This document shows, in pieces, positions 26,766 to 33,254 of a stretch of DNA of 64,000 nucleotides. Origin of the DNA: a virus; the IMG/VR virus record IMGVR_UViG_3300042892_001369, positions 1 through 64,000 of that record, one strand, 5' to 3'. The position numbers were made by a program, and so were the translations under genes. The first letter of the stretch is position 1. Each line of letters opens with the position of its first letter. The notes beneath the pieces were generated by a model. The model made no database searches, had not been told where the DNA came from, and saw nothing but the letters and a program-made list of their open reading frames with translations.

Positions 26766-27020
26766 TTATGAAACATTACTACTACTAGATCTTCTAGCTC
26801 CCATACCAACTTTCTTCTTAGCCGATACAACTTTTGTTTTTTCCGCTTGCGTCATTTGACCCCAAGGCTTTGGGGAATCCTTATTAACTCTTACAGATGG
26901 TCTACAAGCTTTCACTCCTTTTCTATCCGCAGATCCACATACATTACCTTTCTCATCGGTCCACTTCTCTTTGAACCATCTTTTTAAGGATACACCTTTC
27001 TCGGTTTTTCGTATAGCCAT
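26766..27020 (-). CDS. small basic conserved phage protein
   Basis: 84 aa. KRWFKEKWTDEKGNVCG, KGVKACRPSVRVNKDSPKP and WGQMTQAEKTK; very basic with two Cys. Overlaps the next upstream gene by one base. The same cluster of three or four basic proteins is often seen near fibre genes in aquatic phages. Function unknown. Confidence 0.6.
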   Translation of the reverse strand: MAIRKTEKGVSLKRWFKEKWTDEKGNVCGSADRKGVKACRPSVRVNKDSPKPWGQMTQAEKTKVVSAKKKVGMGARRSSSSNVS

Positions 27021-27310
27021 TACTTTTTGCCTTTATTTTTTCTACACTTAGCGATAGCACCACTAGCATAAGCCGAAGGAAATACATCATACGTTGCCTT
27101 TACTTTTTTATAACAGGAATCTTTAACAGTTTGTTTCATCGGCGATTCAATAACTCCTCTACCAATCAACACATCTTTCTGGGTAACTTTACCATCACCA
27201 CTCAAATCCTTTAACTTCTTTATAGGACTGCTACCAGATCCAGATCCAATAGTATACCCATTGTTTGTTTTAACACCTAATCCCTGAGGACCAATACCTT
27301 TTGCATTCAT
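27020..27310 (-). CDS. small protein with EF-hand/dockerin-like loop and PSAYAS-CRK domain
   Basis: 96 aa with the preferred start at ATG 27308-27310 (NAKGIGPQGLG); an upstream start at 27496 would run antiparallel inside the neighbour and adds an unnatural Arg/Met tract. Contains DLSGDGKVTQKDVLIGRG, a calcium-binding dockerin-like loop, and SCYKKVKATYDVFPSAYAS followed by CRKNKGKK, a recurrent phage/virus small domain. Role unknown. Confidence 0.6.
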   Translation of the reverse strand: MNAKGIGPQGLGVKTNNGYTIGSGSGSSPIKKLKDLSGDGKVTQKDVLIGRGVIESPMKQTVKDSCYKKVKATYDVFPSAYASGAIAKCRKNKGKK

Positions 27311-27311
27311 G

Positions 27312-27584
27312 CTATTTAGTTTTATATTTTTTACCACTCTCTTTCTTTGTTCCCTCACCCTCATTACCTCTGTTCTGTTTAACAGATTCAAATCTCCCAT
27401 CCTCATGATCATAATCCATACCATTCTTTCCAGGATGCTTGCGATGCATTCTCTGCGCATGTGCCTTCTTATCCTTTCTATCATCCGTCTTAGCATACGC
27501 CAAATCTCTCTCCGCTTTAGCCTTAGCCGCTTTAGGAGATAACTTCTGCTTTAATAACGGCGATTGTGATCTTAATTGAAACAT
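27312..27584 (-). CDS. small basic hypothetical protein, first gene of the late operon
   Basis: 90 aa from ATG 27582-27584 (FQLRSQSPLLKQ); an upstream ATG at 27629 is possible but its residues look random. Lys/Ala/Arg-rich with KLSPKAAKAKAERDLAYA and a tail KKESGKKYKTK. It is the first gene of the leftward block, so its upstream region should hold the late promoter. Confidence 0.6.
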   Translation of the reverse strand: MFQLRSQSPLLKQKLSPKAAKAKAERDLAYAKTDDRKDKKAHAQRMHRKHPGKNGMDYDHEDGRFESVKQNRGNEGEGTKKESGKKYKTK

Positions 27585-27597
27585 AGTTTGTACTTTA

Positions 27598-27615
27598 ATA
27601 TAGTATATACTATTA
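27598..27615 (-). promoter_or_regulatory. AT palindrome in the late-operon leader
   Basis: TAGTATATACTA and flanking TAATATAGT-like bases sit about 15-30 bases upstream of the first late gene. Together with the inverted repeat at 27650-27693 this is the most likely place of the leftward late promoter. No clear Bacteroidota TAnnTTTG box was found, so it is a guess by position. Confidence 0.35.
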
Positions 27616-27649
27616 CGCATCGATCTCAATTCTTACAACATAAAGAAGT

Positions 27650-27693
27650 GTGACATTAGCCTACTATTTATATACTTAATAAGCTTACGTCAC
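27650..27693 (-). repeat. 44-bp inverted repeat, copy 1 (candidate operator)
   Basis: On the minus strand: GTGACGTAAGC, then an AT-rich centre (TTATTAAGTATATAAAT), then GGCTAATGTCAC. It closely matches the copy at 36950-36993 and also the copy at 30579-30623. It lies upstream of the first late gene and reads in the same direction as that gene. Could be an operator for the late operon or, read as RNA, a terminator hairpin. Confidence 0.6.
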
Positions 27694-27741
27694 CTTTTTG
27701 GAAATACTACATTAGATATTTGGAACTAAGGGGTTATATAC

Positions 27742-28033
27742 TATTTTTAACGTAAACTTTTACAAAGGAAAACGATTTTGTTTTTCGCCCCCCGGGTGCC
27801 TGTTTTTGGTTTTGTTCCAAATGTTTTGCCTTTTCCGGTTTCGGAATCGTATGTGTTAGGCTTACTGGTATGCGTATCTGGTGCTGTGTTGGGCCGTGTG
27901 TTGAGCGATGGCGTGCATTCGTTACGTTACGTATCGATGCGTAGTGATCGTATCGTGTGGATCGTGCACGTGGTCCGTGTCGTATCGTATACGTTTGTTC
28001 TCGTTCATACGGCATAGCGCGTTAGCGCGGAGC
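27742..28033. other. compositional outlier block between divergent operons
   Basis: This stretch is G/T-rich on the plus strand and far richer in CpG than its surroundings (many CGTA, ATCG, TCGT words). It can be read open in two frames (minus 27734-28015; plus 27778-28017), but both proteins look unnatural, very Arg/His-rich or Val/Ser-rich. It lies exactly between the divergent early and late transcription units, a common place for a replication origin or control region. I see no confirmed gene here. Confidence 0.5.
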
Positions 28034-28085
28034 GTATAGCATTTACAAGGTTGATACGGGTTGATCTTGATAATATAGGTGTAAC
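28034..28085 (+). promoter_or_regulatory. early promoter P1
   Basis: GTATAGCA, TTTACAA, then TACG and, exactly 12 bases after the T of TACG, TTGATAATAT followed by GTGTAAC. The 65-aa gene follows at 28104 behind an A-rich leader. Member of the 15-copy family described under findings. Confidence 0.75.
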
Positions 28086-28103
28086 AAATTAAATATAAAT
28101 ATT

Positions 28104-28301
28104 ATGGAACTTAGAAATTTAATTACAGAACAGTATGATTTATTATTAACAGATAATAATTATAATATTCCTGAGGATATTGAAATGGAAATTGAGGATC
28201 AAACAGGATTATACAGGGATTTCTGTACAGATACAGAACAGTATCTAGATACCCAGATGGAATGGATTAAATTTATTCTGGACTATCCTATGGAATTCTA
28301 A
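28104..28301 (+). CDS. acidic hypothetical protein
   Basis: 65 aa, strongly acidic (EDIEMEIEDQTGLYRDF, DTEQYLDTQ). First gene of the rightward early block, driven by its own promoter copy and followed by a terminator. Small acidic early phage proteins often act as host-takeover or DNA-mimic inhibitors; nothing more specific can be said. Confidence 0.6.
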   Translation: MELRNLITEQYDLLLTDNNYNIPEDIEMEIEDQTGLYRDFCTDTEQYLDTQMEWIKFILDYPMEF

Positions 28302-28322
28302 CCTCCAGTTATAATCTGATCT

Positions 28323-28341
28323 AACCCCTCAGGGGGTTTTT
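28323..28341 (+). terminator. intrinsic terminator after the first early gene
   Basis: AACCCC, loop TCAG, GGGGTT, then TTTA. A classic short GC stem and U-tract that isolates the first promoter-gene cassette. Confidence 0.75.
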
Positions 28342-28399
28342 ACTCTGCATCCTGCGGAATGGACAGGCGGAGCCGTGGCTACAAGCGAGCGGAGCGAGT

Positions 28400-28451
28400 G
28401 TATAGCACTTACAGACTTAGTACGAAGAGTATTTGATAATATAAATGTAAC
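28400..28451 (+). promoter_or_regulatory. early promoter P2
   Basis: TGTATAGCACTTACA, TACGAAG and, 12 bases from TACG, TTGATAATATAAATGTAAC. Leads to the 60-aa gene at 28466. Preceded by GC-rich GAGCGGAGCGAG repeats. Confidence 0.8.
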
Positions 28452-28465
28452 TAAAATAAATAACT

Positions 28466-28648
28466 ATGATATTAAAAATTAATAAAAATTTCAGATCAAT
28501 TATTACTAATCAATTAATTAATTCAAATAAATTAAACTTTGAATTTAAAATTCTAAACTCAAATTTATTAATCAATTCAAAAGATCTTGAAGAAGTTGAT
28601 AAAATATTAAATAAAAACTTTCACAAATATAAAGTTCTTACAAAGTAG
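28466..28648 (+). CDS. hypothetical small protein
   Basis: 60 aa, Asn/Lys/Leu/Ile-rich (SIITNQLINSNKLNFEFKI). Single gene between promoters P2 and P3. No recognisable motif. Confidence 0.5.
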   Translation: MILKINKNFRSIITNQLINSNKLNFEFKILNSNLLINSKDLEEVDKILNKNFHKYKVLTK

Positions 28649-28680
28649 ATACGAAGAGTAATTGATAATATAAGTGTAAC
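28637..28680 (+). promoter_or_regulatory. early promoter P3
   Basis: CTTACAA, TACGAAG, then TTGATAATATAAGTGTAAC at the fixed 12-base spacing. Overlaps the 3' end of the preceding gene and leads to the 51-aa gene at 28695. Confidence 0.8.
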
Positions 28681-28694
28681 TAAAAATAAATAAT

Positions 28695-28850
28695 ATGAAT
28701 AGAATAGATCAATTAATATTAAATAAATATCCGGATCAATTAGATCAAATCAAAGATAAAATAGAACTATTAAAACTAGACTATGATCAAGATCAATTTC
28801 TTGAAGAAGATATAATAGAATCTATATTAATAGAACTAGATATAATATAA
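28695..28850 (+). CDS. 51-aa acidic hypothetical protein
   Basis: Read directly: ATG at 28695, TAA ending 28850. Helical and acidic (YDQDQFLEEDIIESILIELD). Sits between promoters P3 and P4, which supports it as a gene in spite of its size. Function unknown. Confidence 0.6.
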   Translation: MNRIDQLILNKYPDQLDQIKDKIELLKLDYDQDQFLEEDIIESILIELDII

Positions 28851-28894
28851 TCTACAAACCTAATACGACTAGTAATTGATAATAATAATGTAAC
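28851..28894 (+). promoter_or_regulatory. early promoter P4
   Basis: CTACAAACC, TAATACGACTAG, then TTGATAATAATAATGTAAC at the 12-base spacing. Leads to the gene at 28909. This copy has the TAATACGAC word that starts the T7 promoter; the remainder differs. Confidence 0.8.
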
Positions 28895-28908
28895 TAAAAA
28901 TAAATAAT

Positions 28909-29145
28909 ATGAAATTCTTAGAAAAACAAATCAAAACAAAAAAAGACATTAAAGACTATATTGATAATTTAGTAATTAATAATATGATGTATCATTTTGA
29001 AGACGACTCAAGAGACATACCGGCTTTTGAATTAAGACTAACTCAAGAACAACTTGATCTATTAGATATAAGATCAACCGAAATGTTAAATGTTAATTAT
29101 AACTACACATTTGACTATGCTTGTAAAGTACTAGAAATTGATTAG
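28909..29145 (+). CDS. hypothetical early protein
   Basis: 78 aa, helical, with DNLVINNMMYHFEDDSRDI and ELRLTQEQLDLLDIRST. Single gene between P4 and P5. No family recognised. Confidence 0.55.
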   Translation: MKFLEKQIKTKKDIKDYIDNLVINNMMYHFEDDSRDIPAFELRLTQEQLDLLDIRSTEMLNVNYNYTFDYACKVLEID

Positions 29146-29148
29146 TAT

Positions 29149-29200
29149 GCTATACATCTCTACAGACCTAATACGAAATGAATTTGATAATATAAATGAA
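29149..29200 (+). promoter_or_regulatory. early promoter P5
   Basis: GCTATACAT, CTACAG, TAATACGAAATG and TTTGATAATATAAATGAA at the 12-base spacing. The upstream word is TGCTATACA, the reverse complement of the TGTATAGCA seen at P2, P7 and P8. Leads to the 121-aa gene. Confidence 0.75.
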
Positions 29201-29229
29201 TATAAATAATAACTTAAATAAATAAAATT

Positions 29230-29595
29230 ATGAAAACTAAAGTAACAAAAATCGAAGAAGTAGTTGTAACAACTAAAACAAACAAAGAATTATTAGTTGA
29301 AGCAATCGCAAGTTTATCACAAGAACAATTGGCTCTAATCTATCCGCCAATACAAAGAGCTAACTTTGTAGTAAGAAAGTCGTGGCTAGGTCGCAATCAA
29401 GTAATCACTTTTGTAAACAACAAAAATCAAAAAGTTACTTACAATCATGACGAAGTATTGAATGTAATGCTACCTAAGCTATCTATCATGCCATGTTGGA
29501 TTAAGCGTGAGTATTGGTCACAATCAACTGATATGCCGGCTAATGTTAGACATCTAGCGACTATCGAACAACTGGAAGTTGCAGCGGCTGAATAG
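29230..29595 (+). CDS. hypothetical early protein
   Basis: 121 aa with LVEAIASLSQEQLALIYPPIQ, SWLGRNQVITFVNNKNQKV and a C-terminal ATIEQLEVAA. Probably nucleic-acid or protein-binding; no family recognised. Own promoter P5. Confidence 0.55.
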   Translation: MKTKVTKIEEVVVTTKTNKELLVEAIASLSQEQLALIYPPIQRANFVVRKSWLGRNQVITFVNNKNQKVTYNHDEVLNVMLPKLSIMPCWIKREYWSQSTDMPANVRHLATIEQLEVAAAE

Positions 29596-29652
29596 CCGTT
29601 GTAGCCCACGGGGGTAACCTCAACACGCTGTAATCATTGAGCCTCTGCGAAT

Positions 29653-29704
29653 GCTATACATTTACAGTGTAAATACGAGATCAAAATGATAATATAAATG
29701 TAAC
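29653..29704 (+). promoter_or_regulatory. early promoter P6
   Basis: TGCTATACATTTACAG, TACGAGATC and ATGATAATATAAATGTAAC; first T of the TTG is A, otherwise consensus, spacing 12. Leads to the small gene at 29720. Confidence 0.75.
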
Positions 29705-29719
29705 TAAAATAAATATACT

Positions 29720-29881
29720 ATGAGAAATTTAATCAATGCAATCGAATTACAACAAGAAAAATTACAAGCTTTAAAAATAGTACTTGCTAATATAAACACG
29801 GATGATCCAAACCAATCTACATCCGACTTCTTGAAAGAATTAAATATGAAAATTGTAAACCTAATAATAACCGACTTCTAA
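29720..29881 (+). CDS. 53-aa hypothetical protein
   Basis: Read directly from ATG 29720 to TAA 29881. Helical, with NLINAIELQQEKLQALKI. First gene of a small operon (29720-30428) behind promoter P6; the next gene starts two bases after its stop. Confidence 0.6.
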   Translation: MRNLINAIELQQEKLQALKIVLANINTDDPNQSTSDFLKELNMKIVNLIITDF

Positions 29882-29882
29882 T

Positions 29883-30059
29883 ATGAGAACTGAAAGAATA
29901 CAATTTGAATGCGCTTACGGTTACGGCTATATTGATATAACCAATCGAGGTGATGAAAGAAACACAACATACGAGATAATCATTGAAGATACTTACAGCG
30001 ATGCAACCGAGGATGATGTTATAAATGAAATAAAGATAATTATAAATGAATTGATATGA
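29883..30059 (+). CDS. 58-aa hypothetical protein
   Basis: Read directly: ATG 29883, TGA 30057-30059. Starts TERIQFECAYGYGYIDIT and ends in an acidic helix. Overlaps the next ATG (30056) in ATGA fashion, so translation is probably coupled. Function unknown. Confidence 0.6.
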   Translation: MRTERIQFECAYGYGYIDITNRGDERNTTYEIIIEDTYSDATEDDVINEIKIIINELI

Positions 30060-30202
30060 TAAAAACTAAAACCCAACGCCGAGCCGAGTACGTGCAAGCG
30101 TGCTACAAAAGCGGATCACTCGAATCATACATCGAGCAAAGACTAAACAAACTAAATAATAACCCAGTAAAAGTAACTAAAAATGAAAACACTAGAAAGT
30201 AA
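30056..30202 (+). CDS. 48-aa basic hypothetical protein
   Basis: Read directly: ATG 30056-30058, TAA ending 30202. Sequence is basic and helical (KTKTQRRAEYVQACYKSGS). Overlaps both neighbours by a few bases, supporting translational coupling. Function unknown. Confidence 0.55.
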   Translation: MIKTKTQRRAEYVQACYKSGSLESYIEQRLNKLNNNPVKVTKNENTRK

Positions 30203-30428
30203 CATCATCGCATTGGCAGTATTAAGCTTCTTTGGGGGCGTAACGTTAACAATAGTAATGGGAAACGTATACAACCGTGAAGAATTGCTCAGACAAGAAG
30301 AAAATGAGTTTAAAAACCAAGGTCACACGTTCATTTGGAATGATGATTGGGAATCTATTCCAGCTGAGGGTTATGTAAAGATCGATATGGTTGAGGGTAA
30401 TACAATTTATCTAGCGCCTAGCGAATAA
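30183..30428 (+). CDS. membrane-anchored small protein
   Basis: 81 aa: one membrane segment (IIALAVLSFFGGVTLTIVMG) near the N-terminus then an acidic soluble domain (VKIDMVEGNTIYLAPSE). Last gene of the P6 unit. May act at the host inner membrane, for example in superinfection exclusion; inference. Confidence 0.55.
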   Translation: MKTLESNIIALAVLSFFGGVTLTIVMGNVYNREELLRQEENEFKNQGHTFIWNDDWESIPAEGYVKIDMVEGNTIYLAPSE

Positions 30429-30430
30429 AA

Positions 30431-30443
30431 CACCCGCAGGGTG
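30431..30443 (+). terminator. small hairpin after the P6 operon
   Basis: CACCC GCA GGGTG perfect stem directly after the stop codon, without a U-tract and abutting promoter P7. Weak terminator or RNA-processing signal. Confidence 0.4.
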
Positions 30444-30488
30444 TATAGCATACAGCCCTAACACGGTTGTTTTTTGATAATAATTATG
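30443..30488 (+). promoter_or_regulatory. early promoter P7 (drives no evident gene)
   Basis: GTATAGCATACAG, CACGGTTG and TTTGATAATAATTATG at the 12-base spacing. What follows is not an ORF but a structured sequence, so this copy probably makes a non-coding RNA. Confidence 0.7.
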
Positions 30489-30625
30489 GGTCTGGCTCTG
30501 AAATAAGGTCGAAAGAGTAGACTCCGTCCTACACGATAGTTTCTGGGCTCACCGAACCGTATAAGATCAAAAAAAAAGGTGACGTTAGCCTATTATATTA
30601 TATACTTAAGACCCTAATGTCACAC
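30488..30625 (+). ncRNA. candidate structured small RNA
   Basis: Starts at the expected first base of promoter P7 with GGGTCT, GG, CTCT, a 14-base loop (30500-30513), AGAG, T, AGACTC: a 6+4-bp stem with one wobble. Then TACACGATAG-type small hairpin and GGGCTCACCGAACC. It ends at the inverted repeat 30579-30623 with TTTT, which could serve as its terminator. No matching ncRNA family is recognised by me. There is no start codon with a credible ORF. Confidence 0.45.
30579..30623 (+). repeat. 44-bp inverted repeat, copy 2
   Basis: GTGACGTTAGC, AT-rich centre, CCTAATGTCAC; same architecture as copies at 27650-27693 and 36950-36993, followed by ACTTTTCC. Either an operator or the terminator of the RNA from P7. 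Confidence 0.6.
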
Positions 30626-30667
30626 TTTTCCAAATACTCGGGTCGCCACGGCCCCCCAACACACCGT

Positions 30668-30716
30668 GTATAGCACTTACAAGCATAATACGAGCTCAAT
30701 TTGATAATATATTTGA
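30668..30716 (+). promoter_or_regulatory. early promoter P8
   Basis: GTATAGCACTTACAAG, TAATACGAGCTC, TTTGATAATATATTTGAA, spacing 12. The next 120 bases hold only an 8-codon ATG frame and end in GGGGGTTATATATACATT and a T-run, so its product may be a short RNA. Confidence 0.75.
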
Positions 30717-30854
30717 ATAAAATGACCGATTCTAGTCAATCAAAGTAATAAATGTACCATATTTTGGTGTAAATGTGTTGTTTTGAGTAACAAACGTAGA
30801 GATAGGGGGTTATATATACATTACTTTTTTTTCTTATAAATAAAGTGCAACCTT

Positions 30855-30898
30855 CTTACGGTCTTGATACGAATTGGATTTGATAATATAAGTGTAAG
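30855..30898 (+). promoter_or_regulatory. early promoter P9
   Basis: CTTACGG, TACGAATTGG, TTTGATAATATAAGTGTAAG at the fixed spacing. Leads to the short genes at 30923 and 31048. The gap 30429-30922 holds P7, the candidate RNA, repeat copy 2, P8 and P9, and otherwise no gene that I can support. Confidence 0.8.
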
Positions 30899-30922
30899 TA
30901 TAACAAACTAATATAAACGATT

Positions 30923-31021
30923 ATGACGAATTATTCTAGAGCCTTTAGGGTGGTATTATTAAAATTGAAATTTGAGCTCTTAGAGGGTGCTAAAAACGCT
31001 GCTTGGGCGATGAGAAACTAG
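30923..31021 (+). CDS. 32-aa hypothetical microprotein
   Basis: Read directly: ATG 30923-30925, TAG ending 31021. Basic helix (FRVVLLKLKFELLEGAKNAA). Very short, but directly behind promoter P9 and spaced like other leaders. Could be a leader peptide or real microprotein. Confidence 0.4.
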   Translation: MTNYSRAFRVVLLKLKFELLEGAKNAAWAMRN

Positions 31022-31047
31022 TATTTAACAATTAAAAAGTAATTAAT

Positions 31048-31170
31048 ATGGAAGAATATAGCGATTGTTGTGGTGCAAGTAGACACCATATATTTGATGA
31101 GTTGTGTGGAGATTGTTTAGAACATTGCGAATTTACGGATTGGGATGGAGAAGACGATATACAATCTTAA
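31048..31170 (+). CDS. 40-aa zinc-ribbon-like protein
   Basis: Read directly: ATG 31048-31050, TAA ending 31170. CCGASRHHIFDELCGDC followed by EHCEF: paired Cys of a small zinc ribbon. Similar mini zinc-ribbon proteins are common in phage early arrays. Partner unknown. Confidence 0.65.
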   Translation: MEEYSDCCGASRHHIFDELCGDCLEHCEFTDWDGEDDIQS

Positions 31171-31201
31171 TACGAATTGAGTTTGATAATAAATGTGTAA
31201 C
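31159..31201 (+). promoter_or_regulatory. early promoter P10
   Basis: TATACAATC, TAATACGAATTG, TTTGATAATAAATGTGTAAC, spacing 12. Overlaps the 3' end of the zinc-ribbon gene and leads to a long run of overlapping genes from 31217. Confidence 0.8.
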
Positions 31202-31216
31202 TAAAAAAGATATAAT

Positions 31217-31441
31217 ATGAATTTAGATTTTAAAAAATTGAGTGTGAGTGACCAAGTTAAAGCGGTTGAAAATGTGATTAGGCTTGATAGTATTAACTAC
31301 TTATGCTACTTAATCGGTAACGGTGAAAAATCACACGATGTGTATGGGTGGTTTGTATTAGGTGATAGCTTAGAAGGTGACCAATATTGGTATGATGTAA
31401 GAAACGAAATAACTAAAAGCGAAACAAATGAAAAAGTTTAA
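31217..31441 (+). CDS. hypothetical early protein
   Basis: 74 aa (KKLSVSDQVKAVENVIRLD, YGWFVLGDSLEGDQYWYD). First gene of the P10 operon; overlaps the next by 14 bases. No family recognised. Confidence 0.55.
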   Translation: MNLDFKKLSVSDQVKAVENVIRLDSINYLCYLIGNGEKSHDVYGWFVLGDSLEGDQYWYDVRNEITKSETNEKV

Positions 31442-31619
31442 TGGATTTGAAGCTCACTTATTAGAGGAGGGTTTAAAAAGATATGTCGAGGCTATCGTCG
31501 ATGACATTATTACGGCGGAACACAAAGGTAAACGTCCTATCATGACGGCGGATTATGTTCGTATGATTGAACGTGAGACATTAGAAAAATTAAAAAGTTT
31601 AACTCTAAAACAAAAGTAA
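31428..31619 (+). CDS. hypothetical early protein
   Basis: 63 aa, helical, mixed charge (LLEEGLKRYVEAIVDDIITA; ending LKQK). Overlap with previous gene and one-base spacing to the next indicate coupled translation. Unknown. Confidence 0.55.
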   Translation: MKKFNGFEAHLLEEGLKRYVEAIVDDIITAEHKGKRPIMTADYVRMIERETLEKLKSLTLKQK

Positions 31620-31620
31620 T

Positions 31621-31887
31621 ATGAATAAAATAATAAGTTGTGAGAGTGTGTATTGGTGTGAAGGTGATGACCGTTATGTACGTGTGTTCCAATTAGGCGA
31701 TGAAATTACCGGTATCAACTTCATGCAAGGTGATGATTATGAATTATTCAACGATGACTACCAAGGTATCGATGAAGACTTAACAAACTTTTTCCACGCT
31801 ACAAAAAATCATTTGAGTGGCGACACTAGAATTGAGCGTATTAACCAAGCGATTTGGGCGTGGTTTGACTATAAAAATAACTACTAA
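31621..31887 (+). CDS. acidic hypothetical early protein
   Basis: 88 aa, acidic (YWCEGDDRYVRVFQLGDEI; ELFNDDYQGIDEDL). Single base from the previous stop. Acidic small early proteins may mimic DNA; no further evidence. Confidence 0.5.
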   Translation: MNKIISCESVYWCEGDDRYVRVFQLGDEITGINFMQGDDYELFNDDYQGIDEDLTNFFHATKNHLSGDTRIERINQAIWAWFDYKNNY

Positions 31888-31897
31888 AACGAGTAAT

Positions 31898-32071
31898 ATG
31901 AAAGAGTATAATATTGAAGTGTGCGAAACACTTATAAGAATAGTAACCGTTGAAGCAACGAGTGAAGAACAAGCATTAGAGTTTGTACGGTATGATTATA
32001 ACAATGCGGAATTAGTATTGGATAGCGATGACTTTTTTGATGTGGATTTTGAAATTGTAAATAGAGATTAA
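31898..32071 (+). CDS. DpnD/PcfM-like small protein
   Basis: 57 aa from the preferred ATG 31898-31900 (KEYNIEVCETL); the longer frame from 31817 overlaps the upstream gene and adds unlikely residues. VTVEATSEEQALEFVRYDY, VLDSDDFFDVDFEI is the DpnD/PcfM pattern of a small beta-alpha fold. Function of that family is not well defined; often in mobile elements. Confidence 0.6.
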   Translation: MKEYNIEVCETLIRIVTVEATSEEQALEFVRYDYNNAELVLDSDDFFDVDFEIVNRD

Positions 32072-32072
32072 T

Positions 32073-32276
32073 ATGAATATAGAAATAACAAAGATTGAAG
32101 CAAATGTAATTCAAGTGGCGCTTGACCACCTATACGAGATGCATAGAGAAATAGTAACCGAAGCATTATGTGATAATGATTCCGAAACCGTACGATTTTC
32201 GTCTCACGTGTTAAGTAATATCACAGAGATACAAGAAGAAATAAAATATAAATTAACTTTAGAAACGGATAAATAA
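32073..32276 (+). CDS. hypothetical early protein
   Basis: 67 aa, helical (ALDHLYEMHREIVTEALCDN). One base from the previous gene; one-base overlap with the next ATG (TAATG). Unknown. Confidence 0.5.
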   Translation: MNIEITKIEANVIQVALDHLYEMHREIVTEALCDNDSETVRFSSHVLSNITEIQEEIKYKLTLETDK

Positions 32277-32560
32277 TGAAACAAATAGTAAACACAGTAA
32301 GTACAATAGATTTTAGAGATATAACTAACAATTCGTTTGTTGGTATTGCTTTTGGTCATGACCATAAAGCTATGGTTATTCGAGTAGAACGAGATAAGTT
32401 CATGAGTTTAAGTAACCACAGTTATTGCAATCTACTTGATTGTTGGGATTCAACTACAATGCAAAGTTATATCTCTAAAGCCTTGAGTCAAGGTGATTAT
32501 GTTAAAGCATACGCTTTTAATGATATAAAAGAATTATTAACTTGGTTAACACTTGAATAA
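32276..32560 (+). CDS. hypothetical early protein
   Basis: 94 aa (NNSFVGIAFGHDHKAMVIRV; SYCNLLDCWDSTTMQ). Mixed alpha/beta, no known motif. Coupled with neighbours. Confidence 0.5.
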   Translation: MKQIVNTVSTIDFRDITNNSFVGIAFGHDHKAMVIRVERDKFMSLSNHSYCNLLDCWDSTTMQSYISKALSQGDYVKAYAFNDIKELLTWLTLE

Positions 32561-32561
32561 T

Positions 32562-32900
32562 ATGGCAAATAAAATAACAATGGATTCGGTACATGCTTTT
32601 GTAATAGGGAGGCCGTTTTGTAGACAGAATATGGAGGTAACCGCTAATGACAACGGCGTATACTTAAAACTACACGGTAATGTAATAGCGAGACGTGACC
32701 GTGAAAATGGTGCGGTGTTTATTAGTAATTGTGGTTGGTCTACTAACACAACTAAGATGCGGTTGAATTACTTGCTATACATGTATAACTCGCCCTTCAA
32801 AATCACCCAAAAGAATTGGGTATGGTATCTTGGTGATAAGCAATGGGAAGGCGGTAAGACCTATATATATGATGAGGCTTACAAAGTTAATACGAATTAA
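32562..32900 (+). CDS. hypothetical early protein
   Basis: 112 aa from ATG 32562-32564. VHAFVIGRPFCRQNMEVTA, VIARRDRENGAVFISNCGW and ITQKNWVWYLGDKQWEGG: a compact beta-rich protein. Its 3' end carries promoter P11. Function unknown; nucleic-acid binding possible. Confidence 0.55.
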   Translation: MANKITMDSVHAFVIGRPFCRQNMEVTANDNGVYLKLHGNVIARRDRENGAVFISNCGWSTNTTKMRLNYLLYMYNSPFKITQKNWVWYLGDKQWEGGKTYIYDEAYKVNTN

Positions 32901-32921
32901 GATTGATAATATAAATGTAAC
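32878..32921 (+). promoter_or_regulatory. early promoter P11
   Basis: CTTACAAAG, TAATACGAATTAAGA, TTGATAATATAAATGTAAC, spacing 12; close to the consensus of the whole family. Overlaps the end of the previous gene and leads to 32939. Confidence 0.85.
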
Positions 32922-32938
32922 AAATAAAAATTATAATT

Positions 32939-33241
32939 ATGAATACAACAGGTAAACTAGACAAATTGATCGAAAGTAAAGTAGATCAAAAGATTAGAGA
33001 ATTTTCAACTAAAATAACTAGTCAAATAAAAGACTTTCTTGTAGAAAATGGTGACTATAACGGCGACAGCTTATATCAAGCAAACGGGTTTGACCAAGAA
33101 TATCGCCCTATAGATTATAAGTCAATGAAAATGTACACTATGAATAGTAATCTTAGAGGTGGTTTAGAATTAACCATAAAACAAAATATGATTGATAGAG
33201 CAACAAAAGAATTATTAGAAAAAGTAGAATTATTATCTTAA
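32939..33241 (+). CDS. hypothetical early protein
   Basis: 100 aa, helical N-terminus (KLIESKVDQKIREFSTKI), then QANGFDQEYRPID. No family recognised. First of the P11 unit. Confidence 0.5.
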   Translation: MNTTGKLDKLIESKVDQKIREFSTKITSQIKDFLVENGDYNGDSLYQANGFDQEYRPIDYKSMKMYTMNSNLRGGLELTIKQNMIDRATKELLEKVELLS

Positions 33242-33254
33242 AACAAATATAATT

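Noticed and set aside
27020-27496. Long form (158 aa) of the dockerin-like protein
   Set aside because: The extra N-terminus lies over the neighbour in another frame and is an unnatural Arg/Met-rich tract; ATG at 27310 is better.
27778-28017. Plus-strand 79-aa ORF and minus-strand 93-aa ORF
   Set aside because: Both are unlike any protein composition nearby; they seem products of the compositional bias of the block.
28861-28870. TAATACGAC looks like the start of a T7 promoter
   Set aside because: Only the first nine bases match in one copy; the family then requires TTGATAATAT, and no single-subunit RNA polymerase was found in the window.
31817-32071. 84-aa form of the DpnD/PcfM-like protein
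   Set aside because: Its N-terminal 27 residues overlap the preceding gene; the ATG at 31898 has the usual A-rich leader and starts the conserved domain.
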